From NCBI GenBank assembly GCA_045562755.1, contig JBJKVF010000006.1, positions 744,001 to 808,000 of the forward strand: DNA of 64,000 nt, in the 5' to 3' direction. Of the stretch, positions 55,431 to 63,689 are shown piece after piece. The notes under the pieces were generated by a model. The model was not told where the DNA came from, ran no database searches, and saw nothing but the letters and a program-made list of their open reading frames with translations. The translations under genes were made by a program, and so were the position numbers. Within the stretch, counting starts at the first letter, position 1. Every line of letters starts with the position of its first letter. This DNA comes from GCA-002708145 sp045562755. Its GTDB lineage: Bacteria > Chloroflexota > Dehalococcoidia > Lucifugimonadales > Lucifugimonadaceae.

Positions 55431-55457
55431 TTGTAAAATATATACATGTTTTATAAT
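55431..55457 (+). promoter_or_regulatory. Candidate promoter of the thioredoxin-reductase-like gene
   Basis: In the 167-base divergent gap between argJ and the reductase gene, TTGTAA (55431-55436) is followed by TATAAT (55452-55457) at 15-base spacing, slightly short. It lies about 76 bases before the ATG at 55533. No clear ArgR-type box was seen on the argJ side. Confidence 0.3.
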
Positions 55458-55532
55458 AAATAAATTGTATAAACTGATGTATATAACTTTTTTCAATAAA
55501 TCTATTAGTTCCCTAGAACGAGAAAGAAAAAT

Positions 55533-56489
55533 ATGACAAAGAAATATAAAGTAGATGTATTAATCGCTGGACAAGGTGCAGCATCTTTTGCAGCTGGACT
55601 TTATTCCTCTAGGTATCAAATGAGTACATTAATTGTAGGCGAGCATTTTGGAGGAGAAACTGCTATAGGTGGCTTAATAGAGAATTACCCTGGCCAGCCT
55701 GATATTGATGGTTTTGATCTTATGCTTAAATTTAAGGAACAAATTGAAAACTTAAATACCCCTATACACACATCAAATCTAGTGGATGTAAAAAAAAAAT
55801 CAGGAAAATTTTATTCTTTATTAGAAGATGGGTCAAAAGTAGAGTCTATATCTTTAATTTTATGTATAGGACGTGAAAGAAGAAAATTAGGTTTAGAAAA
55901 TGAAGAATCTTGGACAGGAAAGGGTATTTCATACTGTTCAACTTGTGATGCTCCGCTATATAAAAACAAACCATCTGTAGCAGTTGTTGGTGGTGGTAAT
56001 GCAGCAGTTGAAGGAGCTTTGTTATTATCTAAGTACGCAGAAACAATTTATCTAATATATAGAAAAAATAAATTTACTAGGCCAGAGCCACTTTTATTAA
56101 AAATTTTAGATCAAACTGAAAATATTAAAGTATTATTTGATACAGAAATCAATAGCTTAATTGGAGATGATTTAGCTGGATTAAAAACCATAGGAATTTC
56201 AAAACCATGGGATGGAAATTCAGAGATTAATGTGGATGGTTTATTTATTGAAGCTGGAGCAGATCCAAGAATTGAAATACCAAAAAAATTAGGACTAGAA
56301 CTAAACTCTACTTCTAATGAAGTACATGTTGATATTGCACAAAAAACCTCTATTGAAGGAGTTTATGCTGCTGGAGATTTGACTGATGGTACAGAGTTAA
56401 AACAAACTATCACCGCTGCATCTCAAGGTGCGATATCTGCACTATCTGCATATCAATATGTAAGTGAGTATAATTCCTTAAGGAAGTAA
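55533..56489 (+). CDS. Thioredoxin reductase-like FAD oxidoreductase
   Basis: 318 residues, the low-molecular-weight TrxR architecture. FAD loop LIAGQGAASFAAGLYSSRY, then ENYPGQPDIDGFDLM, the redox pair in GISYCSTCDAPLY (CxxC), the NADPH loop AVVGGGNAAVEGALLLSKYA, and the C-terminal FAD motif GVYAAGDLTDGTELKQTITAASQG. The active-site pair is CSTC rather than the common CATC. Probably reduces thioredoxin, but ferredoxin-type or orphan TrxR-like activities cannot be ruled out. Convergent overlap of 12 bases with the next flavoprotein gene. Confidence 0.87.
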   Translation: MTKKYKVDVLIAGQGAASFAAGLYSSRYQMSTLIVGEHFGGETAIGGLIENYPGQPDIDGFDLMLKFKEQIENLNTPIHTSNLVDVKKKSGKFYSLLEDGSKVESISLILCIGRERRKLGLENEESWTGKGISYCSTCDAPLYKNKPSVAVVGGGNAAVEGALLLSKYAETIYLIYRKNKFTRPEPLLLKILDQTENIKVLFDTEINSLIGDDLAGLKTIGISKPWDGNSEINVDGLFIEAGADPRIEIPKKLGLELNSTSNEVHVDIAQKTSIEGVYAAGDLTDGTELKQTITAASQGAISALSAYQYVSEYNSLRK

Positions 56490-57698
56490 ATTTATTTTTT
56501 TCAGTATATCTCCTGAAATTAAGAAGCTACCTGCATGAAAGCCTATCACACTAAGACCTGTACCTTGTGCTAAGTAGCCGGCAACATATAAATTTTCTAT
56601 ATTAATAGATTCAAAAGAATGTTGATGAACTTTCATCTGAAGAAGTTGAAACCTGTAATTGTCAAATTTTTCATAGAAGTCTATTTTAAAATCATCTAAT
56701 AATTTATAGTCTGGGGTTCCACCAATTTCAATTATTATGTGGTCAGATTTGATTGTTTTTTGTTTATGGTTTCTTATAAATGTAATTTCTTTGTTTTCTG
56801 AAAAGTTTATAACTTTTGTTTCATAAAAAAGATTAATGTTTTTTTCATTATTAGATATGATGTCCTGCCATCTTTTATAATAATCTAGAAATTGTGATTC
56901 AATAATCAATTTCATATGATTTTGTTTTTTTTGCCTCATTATATAATTTATATTTTTACCTCTATCAAAAAGTTCTTGTGCTGCCCAATCGGAAGATCTT
57001 CCACCGCCTATAATTGTGATATTATTTCCTTTATAGTCATTAGGATCTGTATATGAAGTTTTAATGAAATCAAGATTTTCTCCAGGAACTCCGAGTTTTC
57101 TTTTTGTAGATTTTGGTCCTAAAGCAAAAACTAAATAATTGCTTGTAAATTTTCTTGTCTTTTCATTTTCTATCGAATAAATTATGAATTTTCCATCTTT
57201 TTTTTTTATTGAAATTATCCTGTGGTTATTATAAATATATTTCTCTAAACCTAATTTAGTTGAGTATTTTTTGTAGTAACTTAATAAATTATCTTTATTT
57301 ATTATTTCATTTATATCAATATTACAATTGTAGTCAGCGTTATATTGTTTTATGGGATAATGAGATAACTCCATCCAATTAGCTGGGCCAAGAGTCAATT
57401 GATTAGTTGGTACATTATTCCATAATCCACCAGCTCCATCATCGGTTATTATTGCCCAATCAATTCTTTTATTTTTTTTAAAAATTAATGATTCAGAATT
57501 TTGGAAAATTTTTTCATTTGGATGGTGTAAATCTCTGAAATGAGCAATTGGCCTTGTACCATTGCCTATCAAAGTTTCTGTGTCTATAGTTAGCAGGTTC
57601 ATACCCTTATTATTGTATGGATGCCAGCCTTCTAATGTTGCTGCTACTCCTAGTCCACCTGGTCCGGCGCCAAGAATAATAACATCATGGTGGGGCAA
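56478..57698 (-). CDS. FAD/NAD(P)-dependent oxidoreductase (flavin monooxygenase-like)
   Basis: 406 residues with two dinucleotide-binding loops: VIILGAGPGGLGVAATLEGW at the N terminus and ITIIGGGRSSDWAAQELFDRG near residue 230. The order resembles flavin-dependent monooxygenases and TrxR-like reductases. I do not see the FxGxxxHxxxY fingerprint of class B monooxygenases. No CxxC redox pair is evident. The C-terminal FAD strand is NLYVAGYLAQGTGLSVIGFHAGS. Substrate unknown. It follows enolase paralogue F by 17 bases in the same orientation. Confidence 0.75.
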   Translation of the reverse strand: MPHHDVIILGAGPGGLGVAATLEGWHPYNNKGMNLLTIDTETLIGNGTRPIAHFRDLHHPNEKIFQNSESLIFKKNKRIDWAIITDDGAGGLWNNVPTNQLTLGPANWMELSHYPIKQYNADYNCNIDINEIINKDNLLSYYKKYSTKLGLEKYIYNNHRIISIKKKDGKFIIYSIENEKTRKFTSNYLVFALGPKSTKRKLGVPGENLDFIKTSYTDPNDYKGNNITIIGGGRSSDWAAQELFDRGKNINYIMRQKKQNHMKLIIESQFLDYYKRWQDIISNNEKNINLFYETKVINFSENKEITFIRNHKQKTIKSDHIIIEIGGTPDYKLLDDFKIDFYEKFDNYRFQLLQMKVHQHSFESINIENLYVAGYLAQGTGLSVIGFHAGSFLISGDILKKINLLP

Positions 57699-57715
57699 AT
57701 TTATATCCTTGTCTA

Positions 57716-58936
57716 TTATTTGTTTACTATTCGACTCTTAACTATATCGTAATCAAGCTCAACTCCCAATCCGGGGCTTGTAGGTGGAATTACATAACCA
57801 TTCTCTAATTTTAGAGGTTCTTTGAATATTTTTTTATGCAATGGACCTTGATTCATCTCTTGGATAAGGAAGTTCGGAGAGCAAACATCAACTTGAATAG
57901 CTGCAGCTGAAGCTATAGGGCCGCAGTACATATGAGGTGCAATTACTGCATAATATGATTCAGCAATTCCAGCAACTTTTTTTGCTTCAAGTATTCCTCC
58001 AGCTTGACCGACATCTATCTGAATAATTTGAGCAGCTTGCTTTCTTAGTAATTCAGAAAATTCATATTTAGTAACTAGTCTTTCTCCGGATGCAATTGGT
58101 ATACTAGTGCTACGCGCAACTCTAGCCATTTCATCAATATTTTCCGGACTTACAGGTTCTTCAAACCAGAAAGGTTGGTAAGGCTCAAGAGCTTTTGCGA
58201 CCCTTATAGCGCTGTAAGTTGTTAGTTGTCCATGAGTACCAATTCCAACCTCAATCTTATTCCCAACAGTATTTCTAATATTTTCAAAGATTTTTTCTGC
58301 ATAAGTTATTTGTTCTAATGGTATGTCTCTTACTCGTGGATTTTTTGCTAATGTAGAAAACCCATTATCTCCAGAATTCCTAGATGAGTATATTACTTCA
58401 CCAAAAGGGTCTATTTTACACGCACTATTACCTTCTTCAATAAGTTTTTGGCATATTTCTCCTGCTTCTTCAGGGCTACTAGGGTTAGGCATATAAGCAT
58501 AAGCTCTAAGTTTCTCCCAATATTTTCCACCTAAAAGATTATATATTGGCTGGTTTGTAGCCTTTCCAACTATATCCCAACACGCCATTTCTATACCAGC
58601 TAAAATTGATCCGAAGTGTAAGCTAGGGTGTCTATAATCATGCCTATTAGCGTACATCTTTTCCCATATCCGCTCAATATCAAATGGACTTTCTCCTATA
58701 ACAAAAGCCTCAGCTGTTTCATGCAGTAAAGAAATCTGAGAAGAAAATTGTTTCCAATTTGTATCGTTGAATGAACTTCCAGTTACTTTTTCTCCTAATC
58801 CAATAATTCCCTCATCTGTATGCAGTTCTAGAAATAGAAAATATTTTCCCCCAACATACGTTGCCGCAGGTTTATTATGATCTCGTTGACCTAATTCATT
58901 TTCTACTACGTAAGTTTTAATATCAGTTATTTTCAA
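57716..58936 (-). CDS. Enolase-superfamily protein, paralogue F (GTHGQ type)
   Basis: About 406 residues. The start is TTG at 58936 with AGGAG six bases upstream (58943-58947 on the + strand); a longer frame to 58975 would overlap the upstream gene and lacks such a site. Barrel signature LAGIEMACWDIVGKATNQP. Active-site region: Lys174-x-Asp176 (CKIDPFGE), then GIGTHGQ, where the usual first metal ligand Asp of DxH reads Gly233 while His235 is kept, Glu259 (WFEEP), Glu285 (ASGERL) and His334 (IAPHMYCGP). Probably a dehydratase or epimerase of an acid sugar; substrate unknown. Confidence 0.8.
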   Translation of the reverse strand: MKITDIKTYVVENELGQRDHNKPAATYVGGKYFLFLELHTDEGIIGLGEKVTGSSFNDTNWKQFSSQISLLHETAEAFVIGESPFDIERIWEKMYANRHDYRHPSLHFGSILAGIEMACWDIVGKATNQPIYNLLGGKYWEKLRAYAYMPNPSSPEEAGEICQKLIEEGNSACKIDPFGEVIYSSRNSGDNGFSTLAKNPRVRDIPLEQITYAEKIFENIRNTVGNKIEVGIGTHGQLTTYSAIRVAKALEPYQPFWFEEPVSPENIDEMARVARSTSIPIASGERLVTKYEFSELLRKQAAQIIQIDVGQAGGILEAKKVAGIAESYYAVIAPHMYCGPIASAAAIQVDVCSPNFLIQEMNQGPLHKKIFKEPLKLENGYVIPPTSPGLGVELDYDIVKSRIVNK

Positions 58937-58953
58937 TTTATTCTCCTTTTTAT

Positions 58954-59961
58954 TTAAACAGGTTCTACTACCCATTCAGGTTGTTCACCTTTAATCACTC
59001 TTGATGCATTAGCAAGTACATTATGCATGGCATTAACTTCAGATTGCTTAGCTCTTGTTGCTAAATGAGGTGTGATAATCACATTATTTAAATTAAGTAA
59101 CGGGTTATTTTCTTCTATAGGTTCAACCTCTGTGACATCAAGTCCTGCTGCTCGAATTTTCTTTGATTCAAGGACTTTAATTAATGCATTTTCATCAACT
59201 ACGCCTCCCCTGCAAGTATTAATTAATATAGCTGACTTTTTCATTAAATCAAGCTCTTCACGAGAAATAAGATGTCTTGTTGAACGATCATAGGGAACAT
59301 GTAAAGTTATGACGTCTGAACTTTCTAATAATTCAATTAGCGGAACTTTTTTTGCATTACACTCTTTTTCGTAATTTTTATCAAAAGTTTTCGTGTCATA
59401 GTATATTATTTTACATTCCCAGCCTGAAAGTCTTTTTGCAACTCTTGAGCCAATTTTACCTAGTCCAATAATTCCTACAGTTTTTCCTGCGAGGGTCTGA
59501 AATTCATCACGATCACCTTCTACTCCATCCATCCAAGTACCATTTTTTGCGCTATCAATTTGAATATCTAATTTTCTATTTACTGCAAACATTAATCCTA
59601 TCGCGTGTTCTGCAACTGCAACTGCATTAGCTCCACCATTATTTGAAACTTTAATTCCCATTTCTTTTAATTGAGGTTTGTCTATCCACTCAGTTCCAGC
59701 ACTAAAAGTTTGTACTAGTTTAAGTGATTTTAAATCACCAGATAAATCTGTTAGTAATTCATATTTAGCAGAAGGAATAATTACCTTTGCATTCTTACAT
59801 TTTTCAACTATTTGTTGATAATCTTCTTTATTGCTAACAAATCCAATTTGTAGATTCATTTTTTTTGCTACTTCCAATAAATCTTTAGACATAAAGTCTT
59901 TTTGTAAAGTGCTATTATCCGAATTTTCAAAATTACCAAGAATAATTATTTCATTTGACAT
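58954..59961 (-). CDS. D-isomer-specific 2-hydroxyacid dehydrogenase
   Basis: 335 residues. NAD loop TVGIIGLGKIGSRVAKRLSGW, catalytic Arg in INTCRGGVVDENAL, Glu in the DVTEVEPIEENNPL region and His in ITPHLATRAK. Relatives include phosphoglycerate, glyoxylate/hydroxypyruvate and other 2-keto acid reductases. There is no C-terminal ACT domain, so SerA is less likely. I choose ATG 59961 (AGGA six bases upstream) over TTG 59967. Precedes enolase paralogue F on the same strand, suggesting reduction or oxidation of a sugar-acid intermediate. Confidence 0.85.
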   Translation of the reverse strand: MSNEIIILGNFENSDNSTLQKDFMSKDLLEVAKKMNLQIGFVSNKEDYQQIVEKCKNAKVIIPSAKYELLTDLSGDLKSLKLVQTFSAGTEWIDKPQLKEMGIKVSNNGGANAVAVAEHAIGLMFAVNRKLDIQIDSAKNGTWMDGVEGDRDEFQTLAGKTVGIIGLGKIGSRVAKRLSGWECKIIYYDTKTFDKNYEKECNAKKVPLIELLESSDVITLHVPYDRSTRHLISREELDLMKKSAILINTCRGGVVDENALIKVLESKKIRAAGLDVTEVEPIEENNPLLNLNNVIITPHLATRAKQSEVNAMHNVLANASRVIKGEQPEWVVEPV

Positions 59962-59967
59962 AAACAA

Positions 59968-60070
59968 TCCTTTTATTATTACTTAAAAATTTTATACCAT
60001 ATACATATACTAGTTTTTGTATCAATGATTATACTTTAAATGTTGAATAAAAAAAATAATCAAATACCAA
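59968..60070. promoter_or_regulatory. Divergent dehydrogenase/thrB intergenic region
   Basis: 103 bases of very AT-rich DNA between divergent genes. A TATACT at 60030-60035 and several TATAAA-like strings occur on both strands, but no pair with proper -35 spacing stands out. No threonine leader peptide or attenuator fits here. Confidence 0.25.
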
Positions 60071-60979
60071 ATGAATGAGAATAAAAAAATATCAGTAATA
60101 GTTCCAGCTACAAGTGCCAATATGGGCTCAGGTTTTGATTCTATAGGTTTGGCATTAGATTTATGGAATGAATTAACTATTTCATCAGGAAATTTTACTT
60201 TTGAAATATCTGGTGAGGGTGAGAATGCACTTCCTATGGATGAATCTAATCTAATTTACATAGGAATTAAGTCAGTCTATGATCTGATTGAACAACCCGT
60301 ACCATCTCTAAACTTTTTCTGCAATAATAAAATACCTTTCTCCAGAGGTATGGGGAGTAGTTCTGCCGCAATTGTTTCTGGGTTATTAGCAGCGAATTAT
60401 CTTTCAGAATCCAAACTTTCGAATGAGAAAATTTTTGAATTAGCAGCTAATATTGAGGGGCATGCAGATAATGTTGCTCCAGCTATTTTTGGTGGTTGTT
60501 CTATAGGAATTAAGGACGAAAAGAATGGTTGGGTAATCGATAAAGTTAAAATAAAATCAAAGCTTAATGCTGTAATATTTATTCCTGAGATCATATTAAA
60601 TACAGATGAATCTCGTATGAGTTTACCATCAAAAGTATCTAGAACAGACGCTGTACATAATATAGGTAGAGCAGCACTATTAGTTAATGCATTAAATTCT
60701 GGCAAATATGACCTACTTAGGTTTGCCACTCAAGATAAATTACATCAAAAACAAAGATCTAAAAAATATAAAGCTATGCCATACATAATTGAAGCTGCTT
60801 TAAGAGGTGGAGCTTACTGCTCTTTCTTATCAGGCTCTGGATCTTCAATAATTGCATTATCTGACAAAAGAGAATATACGATTGGGTATGAAATGGCGGA
60901 AACGGCTAGAACTTTTGGAATTAACGGAAAAACTATGGTGATACCTGTATCAAATTCAGGAGCGAAGGTGAAGGCTTGA
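60071..60979 (+). CDS. thrB: Homoserine kinase
   Basis: GHMP-family kinase making O-phosphohomoserine for threonine synthesis. 302 residues. N-terminal VIVPATSANMGSGFDSIGLALDLWN, the ATP loop IPFSRGMGSSSAAIVSGLLAAN, and the C-terminal AYCSFLSGSGSSIIAL. Its stop overlaps the lysC TTG start by four bases, so the two are coupled. thrC and hom are not in the window. Confidence 0.95.
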   Translation: MNENKKISVIVPATSANMGSGFDSIGLALDLWNELTISSGNFTFEISGEGENALPMDESNLIYIGIKSVYDLIEQPVPSLNFFCNNKIPFSRGMGSSSAAIVSGLLAANYLSESKLSNEKIFELAANIEGHADNVAPAIFGGCSIGIKDEKNGWVIDKVKIKSKLNAVIFIPEIILNTDESRMSLPSKVSRTDAVHNIGRAALLVNALNSGKYDLLRFATQDKLHQKQRSKKYKAMPYIIEAALRGGAYCSFLSGSGSSIIALSDKREYTIGYEMAETARTFGINGKTMVIPVSNSGAKVKA

Positions 60980-62202
60980 GTAGAAATAAGTTAGTTGTAC
61001 AAAAATATGGTGGAAGCTCTTTGTCTTCTACTAATAATATAAGCAAAATAGCTGATAAAATCATTTCAAAAACAAACCAAGGATATATGGTAGTTGTAGT
61101 AGTATCAGCTATGGGAGATTCCACTGATAACTTAATCAGTTTGGCATCCGAAGTTAATTCTAATGCAAATACAATAACTAGAGAGATGGATATATTATTA
61201 TCAACAGGTGAATTGGTTAGTTCTACACTAATGACTCTTTCACTAATTTCCAAAGGTAAAAATGCTGTAAGTTTATCAGGTACACAAGCTGGAATCATGA
61301 CAGATTCTGTTCATGGTTCAGCAAGAATATCAGATATAAATATCAATAGAATACAAAAAGAACTTAGTGAAAATTCAGTAGTTGTAGTTGCTGGATTTCA
61401 AGGTTTAAATAATTTAGGAGATGTTACTACTCTTGGTAGAGGTGGTTCAGATACAACTGCTGTAGCATTAGCAGTTGCTCTAAGCGCAGAAAGATGTGAA
61501 ATTTATACAGATGTTGAAGGAATCTTTACGACGGATCCAAGAATCTCAAATAATGCTAGAAAATTAAATGAAATTAGCTTTGAAGAAATGTTAGAAATGG
61601 CTTCTTTAGGAGCAAAAATGAACCCTAGATCTATAGAATTAGGTTTGGTTTATAATATGCCTTTATACGTAGCATCTTCTTTTTCTTCGGCAGATGGTAC
61701 ATTAATTCATAGGAGTTCAAATATGGAAATACGAAAAGCAGTTACTGGTATAGCTGTAGATAAAAATGTTGCAAAAATCACTATTAAGGGGGTAATTGAT
61801 CAGCCAGGAATAGCTGCTGATCTTCTAAAACCTCTTTCAGATGCGGGAATAAGTATTGATGTTATTGTACAAAATACAAGTTCAGATGGGACAACTGACT
61901 TTACCTATACTGTATCTGAATCTAACCTAGATAGAGCAGTTAATTTAATGAATTCCTTAGACCATATAAATTATAAAGAGATTGAATCTGGTAAGGATTT
62001 AGCAAAATTAAGTATAGTTGGCACAGGTATGGAGAATTCGCCGGGATATGCAGCAAAAATGTTTTCTGTATTATCTACCTTGAGTGTAAATATTGATATG
62101 ATTACTACATCTGAAATAAGAATAACCACAATAATAAATAAAAATGATGTTGAAAAATCAGTTATAGCTCTACATGATGCATTTGAGTTAGAAAAGCCCT
62201 AG
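60976..62202 (+). CDS. lysC: Aspartate kinase
   Basis: First step of the aspartate family (lysine, threonine, methionine). 408 residues. The kinase domain has VVQKYGGSSLSS, VVVVVSAMGDSTDNLI, TLGRGGSDTTAVALAVAL, and EIYTDVEGIFTTDPRI. The last ~150 residues form two ACT domains (ITIKGVIDQPGIAADLLKPLSDAGI and LSIVGTGMENSPGYAAKMFSVLS), the usual feedback site. TTG start overlapping the thrB stop. Confidence 0.95.
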   Translation: MSRNKLVVQKYGGSSLSSTNNISKIADKIISKTNQGYMVVVVVSAMGDSTDNLISLASEVNSNANTITREMDILLSTGELVSSTLMTLSLISKGKNAVSLSGTQAGIMTDSVHGSARISDININRIQKELSENSVVVVAGFQGLNNLGDVTTLGRGGSDTTAVALAVALSAERCEIYTDVEGIFTTDPRISNNARKLNEISFEEMLEMASLGAKMNPRSIELGLVYNMPLYVASSFSSADGTLIHRSSNMEIRKAVTGIAVDKNVAKITIKGVIDQPGIAADLLKPLSDAGISIDVIVQNTSSDGTTDFTYTVSESNLDRAVNLMNSLDHINYKEIESGKDLAKLSIVGTGMENSPGYAAKMFSVLSTLSVNIDMITTSEIRITTIINKNDVEKSVIALHDAFELEKP

Positions 62203-62221
62203 ATTTATAAGGTAAATTTTT

Positions 62222-62968
62222 TTGAAAAATATATATTTAAGTATAGTTATTCCTGCATACAATGAGGAACTAAGGATAGAAAGAACTATATCTAAGTTAG
62301 TTAGATATTTCTCAAAATGTTCTTATAATTGGGAGATTATTGTAGTAGATGATGGATCGATTGATTCTACTTGTAAAATAGTTTCAAATTTAATTAAAAA
62401 TAATTTTAGAATTAAATTGCTACAATTGGATCATCGAGGAAAAGGTTCAGCCGTAAGAAAAGGTATGTATGAATCTAGAGGTGAGTGGAAATTTTTATGC
62501 GATGCTGATTTATCAATGGATATAGATAATTTTTCTAGGTTTTTATCAGATGATTTCACACCCACACATGATATTTGTATAGCATCAAGAGAAGTTGATG
62601 GATCTAAAAGATTTAACGAGCCATTCATTAGACATATAAAAGGAAGACTCTTTAATTACGCAGTAAAAATTTTTACACTTAGAGGTATACAGGATACTCA
62701 ATGTGGATTTAAGTTATTCTCTAAAAAGTCATCTAATATTTTATTTTCTAACCAGTCATTTAATGGCTGGGCTTTTGATGTTGAGATTTTAGTAATTGCT
62801 AGGCAATCAGGGTTTACTATTGGAGAAATACCAATTAATTGGTATTATAAAGAAGGTTCAAAAATGACTTTAATTAAGGGCTTTCTAGCTGTAATTGATG
62901 TATTTAAAATAGGATTGAGTAGTTATTTAGGAAAGTATCGAAACTTAGGGGTGAAAAAAAATGATTAA
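62222..62968 (+). CDS. GT2 glycosyltransferase, polyprenyl-phosphate glucosyltransferase-like
   Basis: 248 residues. GT-A fold: LSIVIPAYNEELRIERTI, IIVVDDGSIDSTCKIV, FLCDADLSMD (DxD-type metal site) and DTQCGFKLFSKKSSNILF, followed by GWAFDVEILVIARQSG. It most resembles the ALG5-type polyprenyl-phosphate glucosyltransferases. Start TTG at 62222 with AAGG upstream. It overlaps the next GT2 gene by eight bases; both likely make lipid-linked sugar donors. Confidence 0.82.
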   Translation: MKNIYLSIVIPAYNEELRIERTISKLVRYFSKCSYNWEIIVVDDGSIDSTCKIVSNLIKNNFRIKLLQLDHRGKGSAVRKGMYESRGEWKFLCDADLSMDIDNFSRFLSDDFTPTHDICIASREVDGSKRFNEPFIRHIKGRLFNYAVKIFTLRGIQDTQCGFKLFSKKSSNILFSNQSFNGWAFDVEILVIARQSGFTIGEIPINWYYKEGSKMTLIKGFLAVIDVFKIGLSSYLGKYRNLGVKKND

Positions 62969-63689
62969 CTCTCAGGATTTTATAGAAACAATCATAGTTA
63001 TTCCTACATATAATGAGGCAGATAACTTGCCCAAGATAGTTAAAGAAATATCAAGTTTAGGTATTAATAATATCGGATTTATAATTATCGATGACGCCTC
63101 TCCTGATGGTACAGGAAAAATTGCAGATAAAATATCTGATGAATTTCCAGGTTTTTTTAAAGTTATTCATAGAGAAGAAAAAATGGGATTAGGTACGGCC
63201 TATGTTGAAGGTTTTAAGTATGCTATTGAAAGTAGGGCTAGAAAAATCATCCAAATGGATGCAGATTTTTCTCATCCTCCAAAAGAGCTAATAAAAATTA
63301 ATGATTTGCTAGATAGTTCGGATATTGTTGTTGGATCTAGGTATATAGACAATGGAAGTGTAGATCCAAATTGGAGTTTATTAAGAAAATCTATAAGCTC
63401 CTTTGGTAATTTTGGCATAAGGCTATTAATGGGATTGGAAGTTCGAGATGTCACATCAGGATTTAAGGGCTACAACAGCTATATCTTTGATAAAGTTATC
63501 TTATCTAAATTAAAATTAAAAGGTTTTGGTTTCCAATCCGAAGTAGCTTATAGATGCCAAAAAAAACAATTTAAAATAATAGAGCATCCTTATATATTCA
63601 TTGATAGAAAATCAGGTAAGTCAAAAATGTCATTTAGCATAATAATAGAAGCTTTGTATAAGCTATTTATGATTAGAATTAGCAGCTAA
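62961..63689 (+). CDS. GT2 polyprenol-phosphate mannosyltransferase-like
   Basis: 242 residues. IVIPTYNEADNLPKIVKEI, FIIIDDASPDGTGKIAD, IIQMDADFSHPPKEL, DIVVGSRYIDNG, VRDVTSGFKGYN and FGFQSEVAYRCQKK are the typical order of DPM1-type dolichol/polyprenol-phosphate mannose synthases. No C-terminal membrane helices follow, so it is the soluble form that acts at the membrane face. Its 3' end overlaps the convergent sirtuin gene by 27 bases. Confidence 0.88.
   Translation: MINSQDFIETIIVIPTYNEADNLPKIVKEISSLGINNIGFIIIDDASPDGTGKIADKISDEFPGFFKVIHREEKMGLGTAYVEGFKYAIESRARKIIQMDADFSHPPKELIKINDLLDSSDIVVGSRYIDNGSVDPNWSLLRKSISSFGNFGIRLLMGLEVRDVTSGFKGYNSYIFDKVILSKLKLKGFGFQSEVAYRCQKKQFKIIEHPYIFIDRKSGKSKMSFSIIIEALYKLFMIRISS

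Noticed and set aside
58937..58975. Longer N terminus for enolase paralogue F
   Set aside because: It overlaps the dehydrogenase gene end, and AGGAG points to the TTG at 58936.
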